This document shows positions 44,291 through 53,691 of a stretch of DNA of 64,000 nucleotides, piece by piece. Every line of letters starts with the position of its first letter. The first letter of the stretch is position 1. A model generated the notes under the pieces. That model was not told where the DNA came from and made no database searches. It saw only the letters and a program-made list of their open reading frames with translations. Both the position numbers and the translations under genes were made by a program. The DNA is from Citrobacter sp. Marseille-Q6884 (GTDB lineage: Bacteria; Pseudomonadota; Gammaproteobacteria; Enterobacterales; Enterobacteriaceae), in NCBI RefSeq assembly GCF_945906775.1, contig NZ_CAMDRE010000001.1, forward strand, positions 1,922,001-1,986,000. Reading direction: 5' to 3'.

Positions 44291-46465
44291 ATGGCGCGTC
44301 TTAAAACTGCTCAGCCAAACTCTTCGCTGCGTAAAATCGCAGTCGTAGTAGCCACAGCGGTTAGCGGCATGTCTGTCTATGCACAGGCAGCGGTTCAACC
44401 GAAAGAAGAAACTATCACCGTAACCGCAGCACCGGCCGCACAAGAAAGCGCATGGGGGCCTTCCCCGACCATCGCTGCGAAGCGTTCTGCCACTGCTACC
44501 AAGACTGATACACCTATCGAAAAAACACCTCAGTCTGTTTCGGTTGTGACACGTGAAGAGATGGATACCAAGCAACCGGGATCGGTGAAAGAGGCATTGG
44601 CCTATACGCCTGGTGCGGCAGTTTCCACGCGTGGTGCTTCCAGTACTTATGATTTTGTGATCATTCGTGGTTTTTACACGCCGGGTCCAACCCCGAACAA
44701 CTACCTTGATGGCGTCAAACTCCAGGGCGATTACTACAGCTCTGCTGTTGTTGATCCTTACATGCTTGAGCGTGTAGAGCTCATGCGTGGGCCAACTTCT
44801 GTTCTCTATGGGAAAAGTAACCCAGGTGGCCTGATCTCAATGGTGAGCAAGAGCCCAACATCAGAGCCATTAAAAGAAATTCAATTCAAAATGGGGTCGG
44901 ATAATCTGTTCCAGACCGGTTTTGATTTCAGCGACTCTCTGGATGATGACGGCGTTTATTCATATCGCCTGACCGGGCTTGCGCGCTCTAACGACGAGCA
45001 ACAGGATTTCTCGGAGCAAAAACGTTATGCCATTGCTCCGGTGTTTAGCTGGAAACCTGATGACAGAACGAACCTGACTCTGCGTGCAAATATTCAGAAT
45101 GAACCATCAACGGGGTATTACGGCTGGTTACCAAGAGAAGGGACTGTAGATCCATTACCTGATGGTTCTCGTTTGCCTGTGAGCTTTACGGATTATGCTC
45201 CGAACAATACGTATTCACGCTACCAGCGAATGGTTGGCTACAGCTTTGAACACAGTTTTGATGATACCTTCACTGTGCGCCAAAATTTACGTTATAGCCA
45301 AATCAAAACATCCCAACAGAGCGTGTACGGCTTCGGCGCAGTGGGGAATCAACTGACCCGTCAGATTATCGTCGCCGATGAACGTTATAACGATTTTGGC
45401 GTGGATACTCAGTTGGAAAGCAAGTTTGCCACAGGGGATGTTGGGCATACTCTGTTAACCGGTGTTGATTACTCGCGTTTGCGAAATGATATCGACAACG
45501 CTTACGGAAGTGCACCGCCGTTAGATATGAATAACCCTGTGTATGAGGATGTTGATTTCCCTGATGCGAAACCGTTCCAGCTTAACACGCAGCACCAAAC
45601 GGGTCTGTATGTGCAGGATCAACTGGAGTGGGATAAATGGGTTGCAACACTGGGCGGACGTTATGACTGGTCTCAGCAGGCAACGACTATCCGTGCCAGC
45701 AATCAGAAAGTTGAGCGTAACGACGAGCAGTTTACCTGGCGTGGTGGGTTAAACTATCTCTTCGATAACGGTATTACGCCGTATTTCAGCTACAGCGAAT
45801 CTTTTGAACCGAACCCGTCAAAAGCGTGGGCTGCGACACCGGCTGACAACGTTGCTTATGCGCCGTCCAAAGGTAAGCAATATGAAGCTGGCGTAAAATA
45901 TGTTCCAAAAGATATGCCGGTTGTTGTTACTGCCGCTGTGTATGAGCTGACAAAAACAAATAACCTGACCACCGACCCGCTTAACCCCTATGCACAGGTT
46001 CCAGCAGGTGAAATCCGTTCTCGCGGCGTTGAGTTAGAAGCGAAAGCCGCAGTGAATGCGAACATTAACGTGACGGCGTCTTATACGTATACTGATGCAG
46101 AATATACGGAAGATACAACGCTTAAAGGCAAAACACCTGTTCAGGTACCCAAAAATATGGCTTCTCTGTGGGGGGATTACACTTTTTACGAAGGCCCGCT
46201 GTCAGGTTTAACGTTAGGCACTGGCGGACGTTATGTTGGTTCCAGCTACGGCGATCCTGAGAATAGCTTCAAAGTGGGCAGTTCAACAGTAATGGATGCG
46301 GTCGTGAAATACGATCTCGCACGTCTGGGCATGGCGGGTTCTAATGTTGCCGTTAATGTCACTAACCTGTTTGACCGTGAGTACGTCGCCAGCTGCTTCA
46401 GCTCTTATGGCTGCTTCTGGGGCGCGGAACGTCAGGTCGTTGCAACTGCAACCTTCCGTTTCTAA
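44291..46465 (+). CDS. fhuA: TonB-dependent ferrichrome receptor FhuA
   Basis: FhuA (724 residues) imports ferrichrome across the outer membrane; in E. coli it is also the receptor for phages T1, T5 and phi80, colicin M and microcin J25. A signal of about 33 residues precedes the TonB box region EETITVTAAP, the plug (RGFYTPGPTPNNYLDG), and the barrel ending in VVATATFRF. It is about 23 residues shorter than the E. coli protein. The main gap is in loop 4, where VYGFGAVGNQLTRQ replaces a long Cys-containing loop. The conserved CFSSYGCFWG near the end keeps its cysteines. Confidence 0.96.
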   Translation: MARLKTAQPNSSLRKIAVVVATAVSGMSVYAQAAVQPKEETITVTAAPAAQESAWGPSPTIAAKRSATATKTDTPIEKTPQSVSVVTREEMDTKQPGSVKEALAYTPGAAVSTRGASSTYDFVIIRGFYTPGPTPNNYLDGVKLQGDYYSSAVVDPYMLERVELMRGPTSVLYGKSNPGGLISMVSKSPTSEPLKEIQFKMGSDNLFQTGFDFSDSLDDDGVYSYRLTGLARSNDEQQDFSEQKRYAIAPVFSWKPDDRTNLTLRANIQNEPSTGYYGWLPREGTVDPLPDGSRLPVSFTDYAPNNTYSRYQRMVGYSFEHSFDDTFTVRQNLRYSQIKTSQQSVYGFGAVGNQLTRQIIVADERYNDFGVDTQLESKFATGDVGHTLLTGVDYSRLRNDIDNAYGSAPPLDMNNPVYEDVDFPDAKPFQLNTQHQTGLYVQDQLEWDKWVATLGGRYDWSQQATTIRASNQKVERNDEQFTWRGGLNYLFDNGITPYFSYSESFEPNPSKAWAATPADNVAYAPSKGKQYEAGVKYVPKDMPVVVTAAVYELTKTNNLTTDPLNPYAQVPAGEIRSRGVELEAKAAVNANINVTASYTYTDAEYTEDTTLKGKTPVQVPKNMASLWGDYTFYEGPLSGLTLGTGGRYVGSSYGDPENSFKVGSSTVMDAVVKYDLARLGMAGSNVAVNVTNLFDREYVASCFSSYGCFWGAERQVVATATFRF

Positions 46466-46474
46466 TTTCTCTTT

Positions 46475-46498
46475 GGGCACGCTTTGCGTGCCCGTTTT
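46475..46498 (+). terminator. Hairpin between fhuA and fhuC
   Basis: GGGCACGC and GCGTGCCC form a perfect 8-bp stem with a TTT loop, followed by GTTTTAC. It probably attenuates transcription so that receptor exceeds transporter subunits. Confidence 0.85.
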
Positions 46499-46512
46499 AC
46501 AAGTTGGCCGCT

Positions 46513-47310
46513 ATGCAGGAAAACAGATCCCATCCCGACACCACTTTTGCACTGAGTCATGTCTCCTTTCGTGTGCCCGGTCGCACGCTTTTGCATCCTC
46601 TCTCGTTAACCTTTCCCGTGGGAAAAGTGACTGGTCTTATCGGCCATAACGGCTCCGGCAAATCAACCTTATTGAAAATGTTAGGTCGTCATCAGCCGCC
46701 GTCAGAAGGTGAGATTCTGCTTGATGAGCAACCTCTGGAGAGCTGGAGCAGTAAAGCATTTGCCCGCAAGGTAGCCTATTTGCCGCAGCAGTTGCCGCAG
46801 GCGGAGGGGATGACGGTGCGCGAACTGGTGGCGATTGGGCGTTACCCATGGCACGGCGCGCTGGGACGTTTTGGTGTGGCTGACAGAGAAAAAGTGGAAG
46901 AAGCGATCTCATTGGTTGGGTTAAAACCGCTGGCGCACCGTCTGGTCGATAGCCTGTCCGGCGGCGAGCGTCAACGCGCGTGGATCGCCATGCTGGTGGC
47001 GCAGGATAGCCGTTGCTTGCTGCTCGACGAACCTACCTCGGCGCTGGATATCGCCCACCAGGTTGATGTCCTGGCGCTGGTGCACCGCTTAAGCCAGCAA
47101 CGTGGACTGACGGTGATCGCCGTGCTGCATGATATCAACATGGCTGCCCGCTACTGCGACTACCTGGTGGCGCTGCGTGGCGGTGAAATGATCGCTCAGG
47201 GAACGCCCGCTGAACTGATGCGCAGTGAAACCCTGGAACAGATTTACGGCATCCCGATGGGCATTTTGCCGCATCCGGCTGGTGCCGCACCCGTGAGTTT
47301 TGTCTATTAA
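46513..47310 (+). CDS. fhuC: Ferric hydroxamate ABC transporter ATPase FhuC
   Basis: FhuC (265 residues) has Walker A GHNGSGKST, signature LSGGERQRA and Walker B CLLLDEPTSALD. The ATG at 46513 (MQENRSHPD) fits the E. coli N-terminus. The last base of its stop is the first of the fhuD ATG, so the genes are tightly coupled. Confidence 0.96.
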   Translation: MQENRSHPDTTFALSHVSFRVPGRTLLHPLSLTFPVGKVTGLIGHNGSGKSTLLKMLGRHQPPSEGEILLDEQPLESWSSKAFARKVAYLPQQLPQAEGMTVRELVAIGRYPWHGALGRFGVADREKVEEAISLVGLKPLAHRLVDSLSGGERQRAWIAMLVAQDSRCLLLDEPTSALDIAHQVDVLALVHRLSQQRGLTVIAVLHDINMAARYCDYLVALRGGEMIAQGTPAELMRSETLEQIYGIPMGILPHPAGAAPVSFVY

Positions 47311-48200
47311 TGAGTGGACTACATCATATTACCCGTCGTCGTTTATTAACGGCGATGGCGCTGTCGCCGTTGCTCTGGCAGATGAGCCAGGCGCGGGCGA
47401 CGGCGATTGATCCGCAGCGCATTGTGGCACTGGAATGGTTACCGGTGGAGTTGTTGTTGGCGCTGGGCATTACGCCCTACGGCGTAGCGGATATCCCCAA
47501 CTACACGCTGTGGGTCAATGAACCGGCGTTACCGGATTCGGTCATCGACGTCGGGCTGCGTACTGAACCCAATCTCGAACTGCTGACCGAAATGAAACCC
47601 TCGTTTATGGTCTGGTCGGCAGGCTACGGCCCTGCGCCCGAGAAGCTGGCGCGTATTGCGCCTGGACGGGGATTTAATTTCAGCGATGGTAAAAAACCGC
47701 TGGCGGTCGCGCGTCAGTCCCTGGTCGAATTAGCCCACCTTCTGAACGTGGACGCGGCGGCCGAACGCCATCTCGCGCAATACGATAGCTTTATTGAAAG
47801 TCGGAAACCACGCTTTGTGCAGCGTGGAACACGCCCATTGTTATTGATGACCCTGATTGATCCCCGCCACATGCTGGTGTTTGGCCCTAACTGCCTGTTC
47901 CAGGAAGTCCTCGACGAGTACGGGATACAGAACGCCTGGCAGGGGGAAACGAACTTCTGGGGGAGCACCGCCGTGGGGATTGACCGTCTTGCGGCTTATA
48001 AGGACGTCGATGTATTGTGCTTTGATCATGGCAACGCTAAAGAGATGGACGCGTTGATGTCCACTCCGCTGTGGCAGGCGATGCCATTCGTTCGGGCCGG
48101 ACGTTGTCAGCGGGTACCTGCCGTCTGGTTCTATGGCGCAACGCTGTCGGCGATGCACTTTGTCCGTATTCTGGATAATGCGCTGGGAGGCAAAGCGTGA
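47310..48200 (+). CDS. fhuD: Ferric hydroxamate periplasmic binding protein FhuD
   Basis: FhuD (296 residues) binds ferrichrome-type siderophores in the periplasm and delivers them to FhuBC. The N-terminus MSGLHHITRRRLLTAMALSP has a twin-arginine-like RRR motif, as in E. coli FhuD. The long rigid helix linking the two lobes and the C-terminal lobe are complete. The stop overlaps the fhuB GTG start by 4 nt. Confidence 0.96.
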   Translation: MSGLHHITRRRLLTAMALSPLLWQMSQARATAIDPQRIVALEWLPVELLLALGITPYGVADIPNYTLWVNEPALPDSVIDVGLRTEPNLELLTEMKPSFMVWSAGYGPAPEKLARIAPGRGFNFSDGKKPLAVARQSLVELAHLLNVDAAAERHLAQYDSFIESRKPRFVQRGTRPLLLMTLIDPRHMLVFGPNCLFQEVLDEYGIQNAWQGETNFWGSTAVGIDRLAAYKDVDVLCFDHGNAKEMDALMSTPLWQAMPFVRAGRCQRVPAVWFYGATLSAMHFVRILDNALGGKA

Positions 48201-50179
48201 GTAAACGTATTGCGCTGTTTCCGGTACTGTTGCTGACCATTCTGCTTGTGGTTGCCTGCTGGCTGACCTGGATGAACTTCTCCGTTGCCTTACCGCGCAG
48301 TCAGTGGCAACAGGCCGTCTGGTCACCCGATATCGATGTCATTGAGCAGATGGTTTTTCACTACAGCTTGCTCCCGCGACTGGCGATTGCATTGCTGGTC
48401 GGTGCCGGGCTGGGATTGGTCGGTGTTTTGTTTCAGCAGGTGCTGCGTAACCCGCTGGCCGAGCCGACCACGCTCGGTGTGGCTACCGGTGCTCAACTGG
48501 GGATTACTGTCACTACGCTGTGGGCTATCCCAGGCGCCATGACCACGCAATTTGCGGCGCTGGCGGGCGCATGTATCGTCGGGGCGCTGGTGTTTGGTGT
48601 TGCCTGGGGTAAACGCCTGTCGCCCGTCACGCTGATCCTTGCCGGTCTGGTGGTTAGCCTGTACTGCGGTGCGATTAACCAGTTGATGGTTATCTTCCAT
48701 CACGATCAACTGCAAAGCATGTTTTTATGGAGCAGTGGAACGCTCACGCAGACCGACTGGAGCGGCGTGCAGCGTCTGTGGCCGCAACTGCTTGGCGGGG
48801 TGATGCTAACGCTGCTGTTATTACGTCCCATGACGCTAATGGGGCTGGATGACGGGGTGGCGCGTAATCTTGGGCTGGCGCTATCGCTGGCGCGTCTGGC
48901 GGCATTGTCGCTGGCGATTGTGCTGAGTGCTTTACTGGTCAACGCGGTCGGCATTATCGGTTTTATTGGCCTGTTTGCTCCACTGCTGGCGAAAATGCTT
49001 GGTGCGCGGCGTTTACTGGCGCGTTTGATGCTGGCTCCGCTCATTGGTGCTCTGATCCTGTGGCTCTCTGATCAAATCATCCTGTGGCTGACCCGCGTCT
49101 GGATGGAAGTCTCTACCGGCTCGGTGACGGCGCTCATTGGCGCGCCGTTGCTGCTGTGGTTGCTGCCGCGCCTGCGCAGCATGAGCGCACCGGATATGAA
49201 CGTCAGTAACCGCATTGTCATTGAGCGCCAGAACGTACTGGGCTTTGCGTTGGCGGGTGGCGCTATATTGCTACTCACGGTCGTGGTGGCGCTTTCTTTT
49301 GGCCGCGATGCGCACGGTTGGAGCTGGGCCAGCGGCGCAATGTTTGATGAGCTGATGCCCTGGCGCTGGCCGCGTATTATGGCGGCGCTGATAGCGGGCG
49401 TTATGCTGGCGGTGGCGGGCTGTATTATCCAGCGTCTGACCGGTAATCCGATGGCCAGTCCAGAAGTGTTGGGTATTAGCTCCGGAGCGGCCTTTGGTGT
49501 CGTGCTGATGCTGTTTCTGGTGCCGGGGAATGCTTTTGGCTGGCTGCTGCCTGCCGGAAGTATCGGAGCGGCGGTGACATTGTTGATCATCATGATAGCG
49601 GCAGGACGTGGCGGTTTTTCTCCGCATCGGATGCTGCTGGCGGGGATGGCGCTCAGTACCGCCTTCACGATGTTGCTGATGATGTTACAGGCCAGCGGCG
49701 ATCCGCGGATGGCGGGCGTGCTGACCTGGATCTCCGGCTCAACCTATAATGCTTCCGGCGAACAGGTCTTGCGTACCGGGATCGTGATGGTGATTCTGCT
49801 GGCGATCACGCCATTGTGCCGTCGCTGGCTGACCATTTTACCGCTGGGCGGAGAAACGGCGCGGGCGGTGGGTATTGCGTTGACGCCAGCGCGTGTGGGT
49901 TTACTGATGCTGGCTGCGGGTTTGACCGCCACGGCAACCATGACGATTGGACCGTTGAGCTTTGTCGGGCTGATGGCACCGCATATTGCGCGGATGTTAG
50001 GTTTTCGCCGTACCATGCCGCATATGGTGATATCGGCGCTGGCAGGCGGAATTCTGCTGGTGTTTGCTGACTGGTGCGGCAGGATGGTTCAGTTTCCGTA
50101 TCAGATCCCGGCGGGATTGCTCTCGACGTTTATCGGTGCGCCATACTTTATCTACCTACTGAGAAAGCAGAGTCGATAG
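48197..50179 (+). CDS. fhuB: Ferric hydroxamate ABC transporter permease FhuB
   Basis: FhuB (660 residues) is a fused double permease of the BtuC/FecCD family with about 20 membrane helices. The two halves each carry the conserved NPLAEPTTLGV / NPMASPEVLGISSGAAFG motif and a GIIGFIGLFAPL / GPLSFVGLMAPHIAR cytoplasmic loop for FhuC contact. It starts with GTG within the fhuD stop (GTGA). Confidence 0.96.
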   Translation: MSKRIALFPVLLLTILLVVACWLTWMNFSVALPRSQWQQAVWSPDIDVIEQMVFHYSLLPRLAIALLVGAGLGLVGVLFQQVLRNPLAEPTTLGVATGAQLGITVTTLWAIPGAMTTQFAALAGACIVGALVFGVAWGKRLSPVTLILAGLVVSLYCGAINQLMVIFHHDQLQSMFLWSSGTLTQTDWSGVQRLWPQLLGGVMLTLLLLRPMTLMGLDDGVARNLGLALSLARLAALSLAIVLSALLVNAVGIIGFIGLFAPLLAKMLGARRLLARLMLAPLIGALILWLSDQIILWLTRVWMEVSTGSVTALIGAPLLLWLLPRLRSMSAPDMNVSNRIVIERQNVLGFALAGGAILLLTVVVALSFGRDAHGWSWASGAMFDELMPWRWPRIMAALIAGVMLAVAGCIIQRLTGNPMASPEVLGISSGAAFGVVLMLFLVPGNAFGWLLPAGSIGAAVTLLIIMIAAGRGGFSPHRMLLAGMALSTAFTMLLMMLQASGDPRMAGVLTWISGSTYNASGEQVLRTGIVMVILLAITPLCRRWLTILPLGGETARAVGIALTPARVGLLMLAAGLTATATMTIGPLSFVGLMAPHIARMLGFRRTMPHMVISALAGGILLVFADWCGRMVQFPYQIPAGLLSTFIGAPYFIYLLRKQSR

Positions 50180-50218
50180 GAAAATCTTTTCCTTGTGAGC
50201 GCTGATAAGCGTTCAGAT

Positions 50219-50253
50219 AAAAAAAGCCGGGTGTGGCTGACGCCTTACCCGGC
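50219..50253 (-). terminator. Terminator for hemL in the fhuB-hemL convergent gap
   Basis: GCCGGGT (50226-50232) pairs with ACCCGGC (50247-50253). The A tract on its left is a T tract on the minus strand, so it ends hemL. The core is REP-like. Confidence 0.75.
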
Positions 50254-50275
50254 CTGGAATGCTTCATCTTGTCTC

Positions 50276-51556
50276 TTACAGCTTCGCAAACACCCGGCGC
50301 GCAGCGTCGATCGTGTTATTGATATCTTCCATGCTGTGTGCAACGGACATAAAGCCTGCTTCAAACGCTGACGGAGCCAGATAAACCCCTTCATCCAGCA
50401 TCATGTGGAAGAAACGCTTAAAGCGCTCTACGTCACATGCCATCACGTCCTGATAGCAGGTCACAGTTTCCGCATCGGTGAAGAAAATCCCGAACATCCC
50501 GCCTACATGGTTAACGACCAACGGGATATTCGTTTCCTGAGCCGCTTCCAGCAGACCTTCTGCCAGGCGCGTGGTGAGCTCGTTTAATGTCTCATGAATG
50601 CCCGGTTGAGCGACTTCATTCAGACAAGCGAATCCCGCGGCCATCGCAATAGGGTTACCGGACAGCGTACCCGCCTGGTAAACCGGACCGGTTGGTGCCA
50701 GCGCGTCCATCACATCGCGACGACCGCCAAATGCGCCAACAGGCATACCGCCGCCGATGATTTTGCCCAGACAGGTCAGGTCCGGCACGACGCCGTAGTA
50801 ATCCTGCGCGCCAGCCAGCGCGACGCGGAAACCGGTCATGACTTCATCGATGATCAACAGCGCGCCAAACTCATCGCACAGCGCACGCAGGCCTGGCAGG
50901 AATTCTGGCAGTGGCGGGATGCAGTTCATGTTGCCTGCGACCGGCTCAACGATGATACAGGCAATCTCTTGCGGATATTGTTCGAATGCCGCACGTACTG
51001 AAGCGAGGTCGTTATAGGTGCAGGTCAACGTATGCTTAGCGAAATCAGCTGGCACGCCCGGAGAGTTGGGCTGGCCCAGCGTTAGCGCACCGGAACCGGC
51101 TTTTACCAGCAGGCAGTCGGCGTGACCATGGTAGCAGCCTTCAAACTTGATAATTTTATCGCGGCCAGTGAACCCACGTGCCAGACGGATGGCGCTCATA
51201 GTGGCTTCCGTACCGGAGTTCACCATGCGTACCATATCCATGGTCGGCACTAATTCAGTGACCAGTTCCGCCATTTTTACTTCCATTTCGGTCGGCGCGC
51301 CAAAGCTTAAGCCGCGCTCTGCGGCTTCAATCACCGCATTACGGATTGCCGGATGGTTATGACCCAGCACCATCGGCCCCCAGGAGCCGACGTAATCGAT
51401 ATACGCTTTACCATCGACGTCATACAGATACGCGCCGTCTGCTTTTTCAATAAACAGCGGAGTACCACCCACGCCGGTAAAGGCGCGAACAGGGGAGTTA
51501 ACGCCGCCGGGGATAAGTTCGCGTGCTGCGCTGTAGAGGTTTTCAGACTTACTCAT
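50276..51556 (-). CDS. hemL: Glutamate-1-semialdehyde 2,1-aminomutase
   Basis: HemL (426 residues) is a PLP-dependent aminomutase making 5-aminolevulinate, the haem precursor. It has the class-III aminotransferase fold, with the PLP lysine in LGKIIGGGMPVGAFGG (near residue 265) and the conserved GTEATMSAIRLARG. Length equals E. coli. It is divergent from clcA. Confidence 0.97.
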   Translation of the reverse strand: MSKSENLYSAARELIPGGVNSPVRAFTGVGGTPLFIEKADGAYLYDVDGKAYIDYVGSWGPMVLGHNHPAIRNAVIEAAERGLSFGAPTEMEVKMAELVTELVPTMDMVRMVNSGTEATMSAIRLARGFTGRDKIIKFEGCYHGHADCLLVKAGSGALTLGQPNSPGVPADFAKHTLTCTYNDLASVRAAFEQYPQEIACIIVEPVAGNMNCIPPLPEFLPGLRALCDEFGALLIIDEVMTGFRVALAGAQDYYGVVPDLTCLGKIIGGGMPVGAFGGRRDVMDALAPTGPVYQAGTLSGNPIAMAAGFACLNEVAQPGIHETLNELTTRLAEGLLEAAQETNIPLVVNHVGGMFGIFFTDAETVTCYQDVMACDVERFKRFFHMMLDEGVYLAPSAFEAGFMSVAHSMEDINNTIDAARRVFAKL

Positions 51557-51724
51557 GGATGGGGTCCTGGTTCGATGAAAAAGTGAATGCCCGCTATTCT
51601 AGTTATTCAGAGAATGTTATGAAAGTTTTGCGCATTTGAAACAATACGATTTGCAGGGGATTTTCACGAATTGTGCGAGTAGAATGCCGATTCCGTATTT
51701 GTATTACCTATTAATGTTTATCTG

Positions 51725-53146
51725 ATGAAAACAGACACTCCCTCTTTTGAAGCACAGCAGATTGTGCGTTTACGGCGCAGGGATCAGATTCGCCGACTTC
51801 TTGATCGTGATAAAACGCCGCTGGCGATCCTCTTTATGGCCGCTGTGGTCGGAACGGTAACGGGGCTTGTCGGTGTCGCTTTTGAGAAAGCCGTCACCTG
51901 GGTACAGAACCAGCGTATTGGCGCACTGGCGCAGGTCGCCGATCATGACATTTTGCTGTGGCCGCTGGCGTTTATTCTTTCGGCGTTGCTGGCCATGGTG
52001 GGGTATTTTCTGGTGCGTAAATTTGCGCCGGAAGCCGGAGGCTCGGGTATCCCGGAAATCGAAGGGGCGCTGGAGGAGTTGCGTCCGGTGCGCTGGTGGC
52101 GCGTATTGCCGGTTAAATTTATCGGCGGCATGGGAACCCTCGGCGCCGGTATGGTGCTTGGGCGAGAAGGGCCGACGGTACAAATCGGCGGTAATATCGG
52201 GCGCATGGTGCTGGATATTTTCCGTATGCGTAGTGCTGAAGCGCGACATACCCTGCTTGCAACGGGTGCGGCAGCCGGTCTGTCAGCCGCTTTTAATGCA
52301 CCTTTGGCGGGGATTCTGTTCATTCTTGAAGAGATGCGACCACAGTTTCGCTATAACCTGGTGTCGATTAAAGCCGTCTTCACCGGCGTTATCATGTCGA
52401 GCATTGTGTTCCGTATTTTCAACGGCGAAGCGCCTATTATTGAGGTGGGGAAACTCTCCAATGCCCCGGTGAATACGCTGTGGCTGTATCTTGTCCTCGG
52501 GATTATTTTTGGCTGTGTCGGACCGTTGTTCAATACGATGGTGTTGCGGACTCAGGACATGTTTCAGCGGTTTCACGGCGGTGAAATCAAAAAATGGGTA
52601 CTGATGGGCGGTGTTATCGGCGGCCTGTGCGGGCTCCTCGGCTTAATAAAGCCGGAAGCGGCAGGCGGTGGATTTAACCTGATCCCAATCGCTGCGGCTG
52701 GAAACTTTAGCGTCGGCATACTGCTGTTTATTTTTATTGCCCGGGTCATCACCACACTGTTGTGTTTCTCATCGGGCGCGCCTGGCGGGATATTCGCGCC
52801 AATGTTGGCGTTGGGGACATTACTCGGGACGGCGTTTGGCATGGCCGCTGCGGCCTCTTTCCCTCAGTATCATCTTGAAGCCGGGACATTTGCCATTGCC
52901 GGCATGGGGGCGCTATTGGCGGCTTCGGTACGCGCACCCTTAACAGGGATTGTCCTGGTACTGGAAATGACCGATAACTATCAGCTCATTTTGCCAATGA
53001 TTATTACCTGTCTTGGCGCAACACTATTAGCCCAATTTGTGGGCGGAAAGCCGCTATACTCGACTATCCTTGCACGTACACTGGCAAAACAGGAAGCGGA
53101 GCAGGCGGCGAAAAGCCAGAGTACCGCCGCTGGCGAGAATACTTGA
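51725..53146 (+). CDS. clcA: H+/Cl- exchange transporter ClcA
   Basis: ClcA (473 residues) exchanges two chloride ions for one proton and supports extreme acid resistance. Selectivity motifs are present: GSGIPE (Ser107), GREGPTV (gating Glu148) and GAPGGIFAPM, with the conserved Tyr near 445. Length equals E. coli. erpA follows 81 bp downstream on the same strand. Confidence 0.97.
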   Translation: MKTDTPSFEAQQIVRLRRRDQIRRLLDRDKTPLAILFMAAVVGTVTGLVGVAFEKAVTWVQNQRIGALAQVADHDILLWPLAFILSALLAMVGYFLVRKFAPEAGGSGIPEIEGALEELRPVRWWRVLPVKFIGGMGTLGAGMVLGREGPTVQIGGNIGRMVLDIFRMRSAEARHTLLATGAAAGLSAAFNAPLAGILFILEEMRPQFRYNLVSIKAVFTGVIMSSIVFRIFNGEAPIIEVGKLSNAPVNTLWLYLVLGIIFGCVGPLFNTMVLRTQDMFQRFHGGEIKKWVLMGGVIGGLCGLLGLIKPEAAGGGFNLIPIAAAGNFSVGILLFIFIARVITTLLCFSSGAPGGIFAPMLALGTLLGTAFGMAAAASFPQYHLEAGTFAIAGMGALLAASVRAPLTGIVLVLEMTDNYQLILPMIITCLGATLLAQFVGGKPLYSTILARTLAKQEAEQAAKSQSTAAGENT

Positions 53147-53173
53147 ACGAAATACCAGGGTATTAGATAATGG

Positions 53174-53202
53174 CCCAAAATATTGGGTTGAAATTTACCC
53201 AA
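53174..53202. promoter_or_regulatory. Overlapping inverted repeats upstream of erpA
   Basis: CCCAA-AATA-TTGGG is followed by TTGGGT-N8-ACCCAA, sharing the middle arm, so two alternative hairpins or a tripartite operator can form. It lies 25-55 bp before the erpA start. E. coli erpA is controlled by IscR, but the spacing here does not fit the IscR type-2 motif well, so I leave the binder open. Confidence 0.5.
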
Positions 53203-53227
53203 TTGCCGATGTCGTTTGGAGCAAAAC

Positions 53228-53572
53228 ATGAGTGATGACGTAGCGCTGCCACTGCAATTTACAGAAGCAGCAGCCAATAAAGTAAAAAGCCTGATCGCTG
53301 ACGAAGATAACCCAAATCTGAAATTACGCGTGTATATCACCGGCGGTGGTTGCAGCGGTTTCCAGTATGGTTTCACCTTTGATGACCAGGTGAACGAAGG
53401 CGATATGACCATTGAAAAGCAAGGCGTTGGCCTTGTGGTTGATCCGATGAGCCTGCAATATCTGGTGGGTGGTTCGGTTGACTATACGGAAGGTCTGGAA
53501 GGTTCTCGCTTTGTTGTGACGAACCCGAATGCCAAAAGCACCTGCGGGTGTGGCTCTTCCTTTAGCATCTGA
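53228..53572 (+). CDS. erpA: A-type iron-sulfur carrier ErpA
   Basis: ErpA (114 residues) passes Fe-S clusters to apo-enzymes, including the isoprenoid enzymes IspG and IspH. The three cluster cysteines are Cys42 (GGGCSGF) and the CGCG pair at the end. GGAG precedes the ATG at 53228; an in-frame ATG-less extension upstream is ignored. It is almost identical to E. coli. Confidence 0.97.
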   Translation: MSDDVALPLQFTEAAANKVKSLIADEDNPNLKLRVYITGGGCSGFQYGFTFDDQVNEGDMTIEKQGVGLVVDPMSLQYLVGGSVDYTEGLEGSRFVVTNPNAKSTCGCGSSFSI

Positions 53573-53603
53573 TTGCTGTCTGCAATATCGGTGGTCTGAT
53601 TTC

Positions 53604-53673
53604 GCAGGCCCGGTAAGCGTTGCGCTGCCGGGCAATGTGCCGGATGGCGGCGAAAACGCCTCATCCGGCCTGC
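53604..53673. repeat. BIME (two REP units) between erpA and yadS
   Basis: GCAGGCCCGGTAAGC..GCTGCCGGGC is followed by GCCGGATGGCGGCG and CGCCTCATCCGGCCTGC, two REP units in opposite orientations between convergent genes. Confidence 0.85.
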
Positions 53674-53691
53674 TTATTCAGCGTCGCCGTA

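Noticed and set aside
44291..46465. FhuA as a truncated or frameshifted gene because it is shorter than in E. coli
   Set aside because: The frame is intact from signal peptide to the terminal Phe; the length difference is mainly one surface loop.
50180..50275. Possible small gene between fhuB and hemL
   Set aside because: Only a REP-like terminator hairpin is present.
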